Shown: positions 1 to 6,079, numbered from the stretch's first letter. The stretch: DNA of 6,290 nt from Archaeoglobaceae archaeon (GCA_027038095.1 JALVYA010000221.1:1-6290), one strand, 5' to 3'. The notes: generated by a model not told the origin, from the letters alone. Made by a program: numbers and translations.

Positions 1-743
1 TTTTCTCTTGCCTCCATGAACTTTCCCTCAAGAGCAGTTTTTAAGAGCTCCTTTACCTCTTCAGGTCTGGCCGTGGCAGTTATCTGGTACACGGTATCAG
101 CGTCTATGACTTTGTTCAGCGCAGCAGCACCCTGCAGAGCATTTATCGCCCTTCTGAAGTCCCCACCGGAGATGTAAATCAGGGCCTCCAGTCCCTCATC
201 CGTTATCTTAACCCCTTCGTTTTTGCATATCTCCAGAAGTCTCTTTTTCATCGCTTCCGGAGGCACCGGCTTGAACTTGAAAACTGCACATCTCGACTGT
301 ATCGGTTCTATAATTCTGCTTATGTAGTTGCAGCTCAAAATAAACCTGCATATCTTGGAATACATTTCCATTGTCCTTCTGAGTGCTGCCTGAGCGTCTG
401 CAGTGAGAGCGTCAGCCTCATCCAGAAATATTATCTTGAAAGGGGCGTTTATCGGAGCTGTTCTCGCAAACTCCTTTATCTTGTGTCTGACAACATCTAT
501 ACCTCTTTCATCGCTCGCGTTCATCTCTATGAAGTTGTCTCTCCACACATCTCCGAAAAGGTCTCTCGCGAGAGCTATGGCACTCGCAGTTTTTCCAGTC
601 CCCGGAGGACCGGCGAAGAGCAGGTGAGGTATGTTCTTTCTTTCAACGTAACCTTTAAGTCTTGTAACTACTTCCTCCTGATCCACAACTTCGTCCAGCG
701 TTTTTGGCCGATACTTTTCAACCCATATTTCGTATTCAATCAT
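1..743 (-). CDS. rfcS: Replication factor C small subunit (clamp loader), 3' end outside window
   Basis: AAA+ ATPase subunit of the archaeal clamp loader, which opens PCNA and places it on primed DNA using ATP. The first 247 codons are here; family members are about 315-330 residues, so roughly 70 C-terminal residues (part of the collar domain) are missing past the window edge. The protein opens with the RFC-box-like EIWVEKYRP, then Walker A GPPGTGKT (residues 45-52), the RFC signature IEMNASDERG (72-81), Walker B IIFLDEAD (104-111), sensor 1 around LSCN (136-139) and the arginine-finger motif SRC (150-152). The frame is open with no intein or frameshift. The ATG at 743 gives the family's normal N-terminus. 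No Shine-Dalgarno site precedes it, but a TATA-like box lies about 25 bases upstream, suggesting a leaderless or very short-leader transcript independent of the dsr operon upstream. Identification is very secure from motifs and my recollection of the A. fulgidus protein. Confidence 0.96.
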   Translation of the reverse strand, partial: MIEYEIWVEKYRPKTLDEVVDQEEVVTRLKGYVERKNIPHLLFAGPPGTGKTASAIALARDLFGDVWRDNFIEMNASDERGIDVVRHKIKEFARTAPINAPFKIIFLDEADALTADAQAALRRTMEMYSKICRFILSCNYISRIIEPIQSRCAVFKFKPVPPEAMKKRLLEICKNEGVKITDEGLEALIYISGGDFRRAINALQGAAALNKVIDADTVYQITATARPEEVKELLKTALEGKFMEARE

Positions 744-763
744 TGTTGCCAATTTCGCGTGAC

Positions 764-771
764 AGTATTAA
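764..771 (-). promoter_or_regulatory. TATA-like box of rfcS
   Basis: On the minus strand this reads GTTTAATACT, with the core TTTAATAC at 21-28 bases before the rfcS ATG. That is where an archaeal TATA box sits for a message starting at or within a few bases of the start codon. The sequence just upstream of the ATG (TTGGCAACA) has no ribosome-binding site, which fits leaderless initiation. The box is AT-rich but not a perfect consensus. Confidence 0.45.
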
Positions 772-846
772 ACAGCTTTGATTTTGACGAGTTTAATGCG
801 GGTTTGCATTCAGAAATCAGCAAAGTTCAAAACAGAGTTCGAATAG

Positions 847-883
847 TAAAAACAAACCAAAAGACCGGAATCAAATAAAAAAG
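847..883 (-). terminator. Oligo-T terminator region after dsrJ
   Basis: Immediately after the dsrJ TAA, the minus strand reads CTTTTTTATTTG. A second run, GTTTTTAC, follows about 25 bases later. I see no convincing stem-loop. Archaeal termination typically needs only U-rich tracts in the RNA, so this is the likely end of the dsr transcript before the separate rfcS promoter. The 140-base gap 744-883 otherwise holds only the rfcS promoter and a weak direct repeat. Confidence 0.5.
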
Positions 884-1342
884 TTAGGAAGTGGCGTTAA
901 CTTTTGGATATTCTTTGTGGAACTGCTGTATGAGCTGAGTAACGTTAACTCCACCCTTCTGCTTGACGAGTTCTGGCGTGGCGTGGCACTGGAAGCAGTA
1001 CGGGTGCACTCCAAGGAAGTTGTGGCATCTTCCACAGAAGTTATCGTACGACTTGTGGCACTGGAAGCACTGAACGAGCTCGGTCTTGTACGGAACATGG
1101 TATGTCTTGCTTATGTAGAGTCCTTCACCCTTTCTGACGTTCATTTCCCTCCATTTCACCAGCAACTCCATGTGGTCTGAAATCATGTACTTCTCGCTTT
1201 CAACGCAGTGCTTTTTGTTTTTTGGAAAGACGAGTTTGGGTGGCGTAATCTTCTCACCCATTGCTGCGTTGTACCACACTGGAACCGTGACGGCTATGAG
1301 AAATACGATAATGCCAGCGATAACCCACTTTGTACTGTACAT
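884..1342 (-). CDS. dsrJ: DsrJ, membrane-anchored triheme cytochrome c of the DsrMKJOP complex
   Basis: A 152-residue triheme c-type cytochrome, the extracytoplasmic heme subunit of DsrMKJOP. Residues about 6-24 form one hydrophobic segment (signal anchor, probably uncleaved) that exports and tethers the heme domain. Three CxxCH heme sites are packed together: CFQCH (92-96), CGRCH (103-107) and CFQCH (116-120). Cys46, in KKHCVESEKYM, is outside any heme motif and sits where DsrJ proteins have the conserved cysteine proposed as an unusual distal heme ligand; His57, His82, His113, Met53 and Met58 are other candidate ligands. The ATG at 1342 has a strong site GAGGTGAT five bases upstream. It follows dsrK by 11 nt and is the last gene of the operon. 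Its exact electron role is unresolved even in studied relatives. The family is identified by heme spacing, the conserved cysteine and the operon position. Confidence 0.95.
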   Translation of the reverse strand: MYSTKWVIAGIIVFLIAVTVPVWYNAAMGEKITPPKLVFPKNKKHCVESEKYMISDHMELLVKWREMNVRKGEGLYISKTYHVPYKTELVQCFQCHKSYDNFCGRCHNFLGVHPYCFQCHATPELVKQKGGVNVTQLIQQFHKEYPKVNATS

Positions 1343-1347
1343 TACAC

Positions 1348-1355
1348 ATCACCTC
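1348..1355 (-). promoter_or_regulatory. Ribosome-binding site of dsrJ overlapping the dsrK stop
   Basis: The minus strand reads GAGGTGAT, matching the archaeal 16S rRNA 3' end, five bases before the dsrJ ATG. The dsrK TGA (1356-1354) shares bases with this site, so a ribosome ending dsrK covers the dsrJ entry site. This suggests translational coupling. Confidence 0.75.
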
Positions 1356-2988
1356 ACTCCTCTCCACCCTTACCGGGCAGGGGGTTTCCCCTGAGGTCGA
1401 GCTCTCTCTCCTTCTCCTCGTCGCTGAGTATCAGTGCGTTGCCAACGAGCTCCATCATACCACCTACCTCCACGGGTATCTTCCAGAACTCGAAAAGGTG
1501 CGGGAACGCTGCCTTGTCTATAGCGCATATCGTGCACAGGAAGTTAACGCCGTATTTCCTGTGAACGTGTCTTACTGCCATGGCTCTTGGCATTCCGCCT
1601 CTCATTCTGAGCTCCATTACTTCATCGGTAAGTAAACCACCGCCGCTTCCGCAGCAGTACGTTTTCTCCCTGATCGTGTGTTCCGGCATCTCGTAGAAGT
1701 AGTTGCAGACGTTCTTTATCACGTACCTCGGCTCTTCGTAAAGACCCATACCTCTCGCAGGGTTGCACGAATCGTGGAACGTTACTTTCCAGTGATCGTT
1801 TCTGCTTTTGTCGAGCTTCAGCTTTTTGTGTTCTATAAGATCCGCAACGAATTCAGCTATGTGCACGATCTTGGCTTCAGCGGCGTTCTCGAAGTACGTT
1901 CCGGTTATCGGGTTTACAGGATCTTCAAGAGTCTTCGGTGGGGGGTAGTTCATGGTTGCCATGAACTGGTGCTTGTCTCTCCACATGTGTCCGCACTCGC
2001 CACCGAGTATCCACTTAACACCCAGCTTCTCTGCAGCTTCGTATATTTTGTGACTCAGCTTCTGAGCGAGTTCATAGCTTGCAAAGGTACCGAAGTTACC
2101 ACCTTCACCTGCGTAAGTTGACCAGGTATAGGTGAAACCATACCTCTCCTCAAGCTCGTGGAACAGCATAAGATAACCCATGAGCGCGTACCAGTGCGGC
2201 GTTGCGAAGTAGTCTCCTGAAGGTACAACGAAGAGAATGTCTGCTCCTTTCTTGTTTATCGGTACTTCAATTTCAACTCCCGTAATGTCGTAGATATCTT
2301 CAGCGGCGTTCTTGAGAGAGCCGGCCATACCTCCGGGTAAGAGACCGAGGTGGTTTCCAGTTCTTATACAGGCCGCTATGGAAATGTACGAGAACCTCTG
2401 AACAGTTCCAATGGACTGTAGCATTTCTCTGCCTCTCCAGACTATATCTGCTGTGTCAATACCGTACGGGCAGAATGCCGAACACCTTCTGCAAAGGGAG
2501 CACTGGTAGAGGTAGTAGTAAAGCTCCTTTATCACGTCTTCAGTCAGATCTCTCGCACCGGCCCACTTGCCGAACAACTTTCCAGCTTTGGTGAAGTATC
2601 TTCTGTATATGCTTCTCAGCAGTTCAGCTCTTGCCACCGGCATGTTTTTCGGATCACCGGTGCCCAGGTAGTAGTGGCATTTGTCTGCACAGGCACCACA
2701 CCTGACGCAGATGTCCATGAAAACCTTAAACTGCCTGTGCTTCTCGAGCAACTCCTTGAACTTGTTCAAAAACGTCTCCTTCCAGCCTTCCGGTAAGTGC
2801 CAGTCTGGTTCGAGTGGATCCCAGTCTCTGTACGGAATTCCAAGTTCTTCAGCATCCCTCTTTAAAATTGGATAGTGGTAAAAGCCGGGTTTAAAGTCCT
2901 TTTCCGTAATTGGCTTGAGCAGATCCTTCCAGCTCGTAAACCTCTGCTCAACTTTAACGTATTCACCATTTCTCTCAACTTCAACCAT
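1354..2988 (-). CDS. dsrK: DsrK, HdrD-like iron-sulfur catalytic subunit of DsrMKJOP
   Basis: Cytoplasmic iron-sulfur subunit, homologous to heterodisulfide reductase HdrD. With DsrM it forms the module thought to reduce the DsrC trisulfide in sulfate reducers. The protein has 544 residues. Two ferredoxin-type [4Fe-4S] motifs, CVRCGACADKC (94-104) and CSLCRRCSAFCP (163-174), are followed by a C-terminal CCG-type domain: ECGH with Cys332, HDSCNPARG with Cys408, CCGSGGG with Cys445/446 and CTIC with Cys485/488. The ATG at 2988 was chosen because AGGAGGT-type pairing (GGAGGT at 2997-3002) lies eight bases upstream and the product starts MVEVERNG. The longer open frame beginning at 3060 would overlap dsrM by 68 bases, has no ribosome-binding site and adds 24 residues of non-family sequence. 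The gene starts 4 nt after the dsrM stop. No transmembrane segment is visible, so membrane attachment is through DsrM. Assignment is secure. Confidence 0.96.
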   Translation of the reverse strand: MVEVERNGEYVKVEQRFTSWKDLLKPITEKDFKPGFYHYPILKRDAEELGIPYRDWDPLEPDWHLPEGWKETFLNKFKELLEKHRQFKVFMDICVRCGACADKCHYYLGTGDPKNMPVARAELLRSIYRRYFTKAGKLFGKWAGARDLTEDVIKELYYYLYQCSLCRRCSAFCPYGIDTADIVWRGREMLQSIGTVQRFSYISIAACIRTGNHLGLLPGGMAGSLKNAAEDIYDITGVEIEVPINKKGADILFVVPSGDYFATPHWYALMGYLMLFHELEERYGFTYTWSTYAGEGGNFGTFASYELAQKLSHKIYEAAEKLGVKWILGGECGHMWRDKHQFMATMNYPPPKTLEDPVNPITGTYFENAAEAKIVHIAEFVADLIEHKKLKLDKSRNDHWKVTFHDSCNPARGMGLYEEPRYVIKNVCNYFYEMPEHTIREKTYCCGSGGGLLTDEVMELRMRGGMPRAMAVRHVHRKYGVNFLCTICAIDKAAFPHLFEFWKIPVEVGGMMELVGNALILSDEEKERELDLRGNPLPGKGGEE

Positions 2989-2992
2989 TTGA

Positions 2993-3943
2993 TCACACCT
3001 CCGGTTTAACCTTATATCCGTTTTCTGCAATTTCGTCAAGCTGATCCTTGTACATCTCATAGTACTTCTCCCACGTTATGCCGTGGTACTGCGGGTTCCA
3101 CGGGTTGATGTGTATGTGCGCCCTGTTGTCGTTCGGCATGTTCCTCGTTGGGCTGAAGAAGACTCCGGCGAAGTGCATAACCTTGCTGAACGGGAGGTAC
3201 GCTATCGTAACGCACACGAGCGTGAGGTGTACGAAGAATATCCAGCCGATCTGGTTGACGACTGCTGCGCCTACCGGGTGGAAGCTGACAATTCCAAGTG
3301 CAACCTCTTTGACTGCGAAGAGGTCGACCTTGAATATGTACCTCATCAGGTTACCCGTTATGAGAATACCTGCAACAAGTGCGAGTATCAGGTGATCAGC
3401 CGGATAGGATATGTTTCTCTCCCTAGAACACAGTATTCTTCTTGCCCAGAGCCAGAACAGAGCCACCAAAGCCAGTATTCCGGTTATGTACAGTGGCGGA
3501 ACGACTGCCACCTGGCCGTCCAGTATGTTAATCCATCTGAGGAATCCCGGAATCGGGTTTGTGAAGAACCTGAGGTGCCTGAGAACTATTATCAGCAGTG
3601 AGTAATGAAATGCCAGAGCGAAAAGCCAGAGCCACCTCGTGTCAACACCTTTCTGTTTGTCAAGCCAGTATCTCGTGTTTCTGAAGAGACTTCTGAACAG
3701 GAAGACTTCGAGAATCATCCTGCCTATCGTTTCTAACATCGTGTACGGACTGTCGAGCCTGTCCTCCCATGTTCTTCTTATGAACGGTAGCGTTTTTTGC
3801 TGGCCACACGTGGTCGGGATTTTAAGTGCTACAGGAGACTTTGCCCAGTTAATTATTCTGTTCAGTGTGCCAATTATGAATATTATTCCGGCTATGTATG
3901 GCAGAACGTCCGCAACAAACAGTTTAAGATAAACGAGGCTCAT
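2993..3943 (-). CDS. dsrM: DsrM, diheme cytochrome b membrane subunit of DsrMKJOP
   Basis: A 316-residue membrane cytochrome b related to NarI, the gamma subunit of nitrate reductase, and to HdrE. It should take electrons from menaquinol and pass them through two hemes b to DsrK. About five to six hydrophobic segments are visible, roughly at 9-31, 74-90, 104-121, 145-167, 184-204 and 228-250, with a cytoplasmic-looking hydrophilic tail from about 265. Four histidines match the NarI heme-ligand layout: His113 and His123 (10 apart), His239 and His257 (18 apart). The ATG at 3943 overlaps the dsrP TGA as ATGA, and GGAGGT (3953-3958) lies nine bases upstream. The next gene, dsrK, starts 4 nt after the stop, the usual M-K pairing. 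The A. fulgidus homologue is the cytochrome b subunit of the Hme complex. Identification is secure from ligand spacing and context. Confidence 0.95.
   Translation of the reverse strand: MSLVYLKLFVADVLPYIAGIIFIIGTLNRIINWAKSPVALKIPTTCGQQKTLPFIRRTWEDRLDSPYTMLETIGRMILEVFLFRSLFRNTRYWLDKQKGVDTRWLWLFALAFHYSLLIIVLRHLRFFTNPIPGFLRWINILDGQVAVVPPLYITGILALVALFWLWARRILCSRERNISYPADHLILALVAGILITGNLMRYIFKVDLFAVKEVALGIVSFHPVGAAVVNQIGWIFFVHLTLVCVTIAYLPFSKVMHFAGVFFSPTRNMPNDNRAHIHINPWNPQYHGITWEKYYEMYKDQLDEIAENGYKVKPEV
2997..3002 (-). promoter_or_regulatory. Ribosome-binding site that fixes the dsrK start
   Basis: GGAGGT on the minus strand, eight bases before the ATG at 2988 and within the last codons of dsrM. 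It favours the 544-residue DsrK over the 568-residue reading that begins at 3060. Confidence 0.75.
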
Positions 3944-5106
3944 GCTTTTTCCACCTCCCCTCTCTCAGGCAGTATCTGGAAGATCTTCAGGCCTATGCAG
4001 TACACAAGGCAGGCCATGGACATCAGGCCTATGATTTCTGCGTACTCAACCCAGCTCGGGTAGTACGGAACTATCCAGAAGGGTCTGAATATCATTCCCG
4101 GCACCAGGTCTTTTGGATAGCCGAGACCCGGTGTAATCAGGGTGTACCTCTCACCGTAAACGGCTATGGCAACTATGAATCCAGCTATACCCATACCCCA
4201 GTCGGTCTTACCCCATGGGGTAAGCAGTATCAGTATCGTGAGCAAACATCCTCCTACCTGTATCACCCAGAAAACCCATGCGTACGGGTAGCGGAAGTCG
4301 AAAAGTGCCATGTGTATAGCTCCAGCGTTTCCGGGGACATACGCTGTATCAAGCGCTTCTGCAGCAAAGCAGTAGAGCAGCAGTATTGTCAGCGCACCCA
4401 TGACCTTAGACAGGTACCACATTAAGTCCCTGTCAAGGGGTCTGTTTGTCCACTTGAACGTCAGAATCCACATCGGTATTAGCAGTCCAAGACCGCTCAC
4501 TATAGCGGAAACTATGAACATTGGTATCGTCAGGGATGAGTGGTACAGGTCAGTTGAGTAGACGAAACCAACGATACCACCAGTACCGCTGTGAACCAGA
4601 ACTGCCCAGGCAACTGCCAGAACTGCAAGAGCCTTGGTTATTCTGCGCTTCTCACCGAACTGAGCCATCAGGTAGACGAAACCGATCACGAAGTAGCTGG
4701 AGTACAGAAACGAGTTCCACGAGAAGACCGATGTCGGGTTGTAGTGCAGAAGGACATTCATTGCGTTTTCAACGTTGCCGATGTCCTGCATGATGGATAA
4801 CATCGCAGCAACAATGGTCCCAAGTGCAAACACACAGGCTGATCTTGAGAATATCTTAAACTCCTCCTTACCGAAAACACCCGATAGAGCTGAGACTATC
4901 AGCGATCCTGCGCTTGCACCTATCGTGTAACAGATGGCTGCTGTACCAAAGCCCCAGGGAACTCTCTGACTGAGTCCCATAACGCAGTGCCCGTAAACGA
5001 GTGCCAAGTACCATGCGTAGAATCCCCAGATCGTCAGAGCCAGGAAGATTCCGCAAACAAGCCAGTATCCGTTGGACCTCCCATCTATTTTTTTAAACTC
5101 AATCAC
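3940..5106 (-). CDS. dsrP: DsrP, NrfD/PsrC-type quinone-interacting membrane subunit of DsrMKJOP
   Basis: A 388-residue integral membrane protein of the NrfD/HybB/PsrC family. It has about ten hydrophobic segments (near 14-37, 50-75, 87-106, 133-150, 157-172, 190-215, 232-250, 273-295, 303-318 and 355-375). A family-typical GERY sequence lies at 318-321 at the end of the ninth. NrfD-type subunits bind quinone and pair with a four-cluster ferredoxin-like partner, here DsrO, encoded just upstream. It has no Cys cluster motif and no heme site that I can assign. Initiation is at GTG (5106), supported by AGGAGGT (5114-5120) seven bases upstream; there is no ATG at a comparable position. The dsrO stop is 14 nt upstream, and the TGA overlaps the dsrM ATG by 4 nt. 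Whether it oxidises or reduces menaquinone cannot be read from sequence. Confidence 0.95.
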   Translation of the reverse strand: MIEFKKIDGRSNGYWLVCGIFLALTIWGFYAWYLALVYGHCVMGLSQRVPWGFGTAAICYTIGASAGSLIVSALSGVFGKEEFKIFSRSACVFALGTIVAAMLSIMQDIGNVENAMNVLLHYNPTSVFSWNSFLYSSYFVIGFVYLMAQFGEKRRITKALAVLAVAWAVLVHSGTGGIVGFVYSTDLYHSSLTIPMFIVSAIVSGLGLLIPMWILTFKWTNRPLDRDLMWYLSKVMGALTILLLYCFAAEALDTAYVPGNAGAIHMALFDFRYPYAWVFWVIQVGGCLLTILILLTPWGKTDWGMGIAGFIVAIAVYGERYTLITPGLGYPKDLVPGMIFRPFWIVPYYPSWVEYAEIIGLMSMACLVYCIGLKIFQILPERGEVEKA

Positions 5107-5113
5107 CGCTCAC

Positions 5114-5120
5114 ACCTCCT
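5114..5120 (-). promoter_or_regulatory. Ribosome-binding site that fixes the GTG start of dsrP
   Basis: AGGAGGT on the minus strand, seven bases before GTG 5106 and directly after the dsrO TAA. It is a near-perfect match to the archaeal 16S rRNA 3' end and supports the non-ATG start. Confidence 0.75.
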
Positions 5121-5936
5121 TTACAGGTCATGGTAAAAGACTTTTGGATCCGTTCCAAGCCCTGCTCTAAGCCTTACAACCTTTGACGTCCTGACGATCT
5201 TGGAAACCTCTGAATTCGGATCTTTCAGGTTACCAAAAACGAGAGCGTTGTACGGGCAGACCTGCACGCACACAGGTTTCGGATTTTTGACACCTTCGCT
5301 CCTTTCCATGTCTATGAGCCATCTGCAGAACTCACACTTCATTGGCACGCCGTCCTTTCTTATGGGAACTTCTGGGTTTATCTTTTCCAAGTGCTCAAGA
5401 GGATCCATGAATGTAAAAGTTCTCGCGTTAAACGGACAGGCCACCATGCAGTACCTGCATCCTATGCATCTGTGCAGGTCTATTACAACAATTCCGTCTG
5501 GTCTCTTGTAAGAGGCTTTTGTCGGGCAGACTTCAACGCAGGCCGGGTGTTCACACTCCTGGCACATCAGCGGGAAGAAACGCCAGCTCGCATCTTCTGT
5601 TGCTTTTGCGGCGATAATTCTGATCATATAGCAGTCGAATCTCGGATTGTTGGGCATTCTGGGAACGTTGTTTGCCAGATCGCAGGCCTTAACGCACGGT
5701 GGACGGATGTTTCTCAAAAGCTCGTTTTGCTTGTCAAGTGGCAGTTTATCGAATTTGATGCCCTGTTTCTCCAGCATTTTGCTGATACACTCTGTGCACT
5801 TGTCTACCTGTACTACCATGGACCACTTGTACTTTGAGAGGTCAACATCTGTAGGAGAGGTCTGCATTGCTTTACCGGTAGCAATTGCTGCTGTGCTGGT
5901 AGCAAGCAGTACTAGAAACTCACGTCTTGAGGTCAC
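5121..5936 (-). CDS. dsrO: DsrO, Tat-exported ferredoxin-like iron-sulfur subunit of DsrMKJOP
   Basis: A 271-residue extracytoplasmic iron-sulfur protein of the DmsB/NrfC ferredoxin-like family; it carries electrons between DsrJ and DsrP. The N-terminus TSRREFLVLLAT (2-13) is a twin-arginine signal with a very short n-region and a hydrophobic stretch to about 20. Cysteine groups are: C47/C50 with C81/C85; C125, C128, C133, C137; C157, C160, C163, C167; C201, C204, C223, C227. That is sixteen cysteines, enough for four [4Fe-4S] clusters. About 30 residues separate C50 from C81, where the family motif is normally compact. GTG at 5936 was chosen because GAGGAGGTGA (5941-5950) ends four bases upstream and it places SRREFL at the N-terminus. 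An in-frame ATG at 5972 would read through that site and put twelve residues before the Tat motif. It is the first gene of the operon; dsrP follows after 14 nt. Assignment is secure from motifs and neighbours. Confidence 0.94.
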   Translation of the reverse strand: MTSRREFLVLLATSTAAIATGKAMQTSPTDVDLSKYKWSMVVQVDKCTECISKMLEKQGIKFDKLPLDKQNELLRNIRPPCVKACDLANNVPRMPNNPRFDCYMIRIIAAKATEDASWRFFPLMCQECEHPACVEVCPTKASYKRPDGIVVIDLHRCIGCRYCMVACPFNARTFTFMDPLEHLEKINPEVPIRKDGVPMKCEFCRWLIDMERSEGVKNPKPVCVQVCPYNALVFGNLKDPNSEVSKIVRTSKVVRLRAGLGTDPKVFYHDL

Positions 5937-5940
5937 ATAC

Positions 5941-5950
5941 TCACCTCCTC
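5941..5950 (-). promoter_or_regulatory. Ribosome-binding site that fixes the GTG start of dsrO
   Basis: The minus strand reads GAGGAGGTGA, with the GGAGG core seven bases before GTG 5936. This decides for the GTG start over the in-frame ATG at 5972, which has no such site. Confidence 0.75.
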
Positions 5951-5971
5951 TAAATGACCAATCACTGCACA

Positions 5972-6009
5972 AACTCAGGCCCCAACTTCAAAGTAAGGGA
6001 ACCTGAGTT
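5972..6009 (-). repeat. Inverted repeat able to form a hairpin in the dsr 5' leader
   Basis: The arms AACTCAGG (5972-5979) and CCTGAGTT (6002-6009) are exact reverse complements. Partial inner pairing adds CCC (5980-5982) with GGG (5997-5999) across an AA bulge, and ACTT with AAGT around 5985-5994. It lies wholly inside the predicted dsr leader, 35-73 bases before the dsrO start codon, and ends before the ribosome-binding site. It has no following T-run on the minus strand, so it does not look like a terminator. It shares its outer arm with the palindrome at 5995-6014. Confidence 0.6.
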
Positions 6010-6014
6010 CCCTT
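5995..6014. promoter_or_regulatory. 20-bp palindrome at the predicted dsr transcription start (operator candidate)
   Basis: The + strand reads AAGGGAAC-CTGA-GTTCCCTT: perfect 8-bp arms around a 4-base centre. The predicted transcription start, about 25 bases below the TATA-like box at 6034-6041, falls near 6012, inside the palindrome. A dimeric regulator bound here would block initiation. The symmetry is seen directly; the operator role is inferred. Confidence 0.5.
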
Positions 6015-6033
6015 TGGCTTTCAGGGCTCGGAG

Positions 6034-6048
6034 TTTATTAATGTTTTG
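6034..6048 (-). promoter_or_regulatory. BRE/TATA-like promoter of the dsr operon
   Basis: On the minus strand CAAAACA (BRE-like, 6048-6042) runs into TTAATAAA (TATA-like, 6041-6034). Initiation about 25 bases downstream gives a leader of roughly 75 nt before the dsrO GTG. A weaker alternative, CTTTATTG at about 6071-6078, lies some 37 bases further upstream. No transcript data are available, so the choice rests on sequence fit only. Confidence 0.5.
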
Positions 6049-6079
6049 GTGCTACGCAGGCTAATCGAGCCAATAAAGT

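Noticed and set aside
821..840. Direct repeat CAAAGTTC / CAGAGTTC with 12-base period upstream of rfcS
   Set aside because: Two imperfect 8-base copies in AT-rich spacer DNA are within chance, and there is no symmetry or further copy to suggest an operator or CRISPR-like array.
483..878. A 131-codon + strand open frame covering the rfcS start and the intergenic gap
   Set aside because: Most of it is antisense to the RFC Walker A region. The remainder crosses the rfcS promoter and T-rich terminator and has no initiation signals.
2989..3060. N-terminal extension of DsrK by 24 residues
   Set aside because: It overlaps dsrM, lacks a ribosome-binding site and is basic, non-family sequence, whereas the ATG at 2988 has GGAGGT at the right distance.
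3083..3601. A 172-codon open frame on the + strand
   Set aside because: It lies wholly antisense to dsrM, whose NarI-like histidines and membrane segments are clear. The predicted product has no recognisable motif and no promoter or ribosome site was seen.
4957..4979. Imperfect inverted sequence GGGAACT...AGTCCC inside dsrP, similar to the dsr promoter palindrome
   Set aside because: It is imperfect, lies inside a conserved membrane-protein coding region and is explained by codons.
5391..5837. A 148-codon open frame on the + strand, and others antisense to dsrK and dsrP
   Set aside because: These are antisense to well-supported genes and arise from codon bias in those genes. Their products are low-complexity or cysteine/serine-rich without domain features.
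5937..5972. N-terminal extension of DsrO by 12 residues from an in-frame ATG
   Set aside because: The extension encodes the ribosome-binding site itself and would move the twin-arginine motif inward. The GTG at 5936 fits better.
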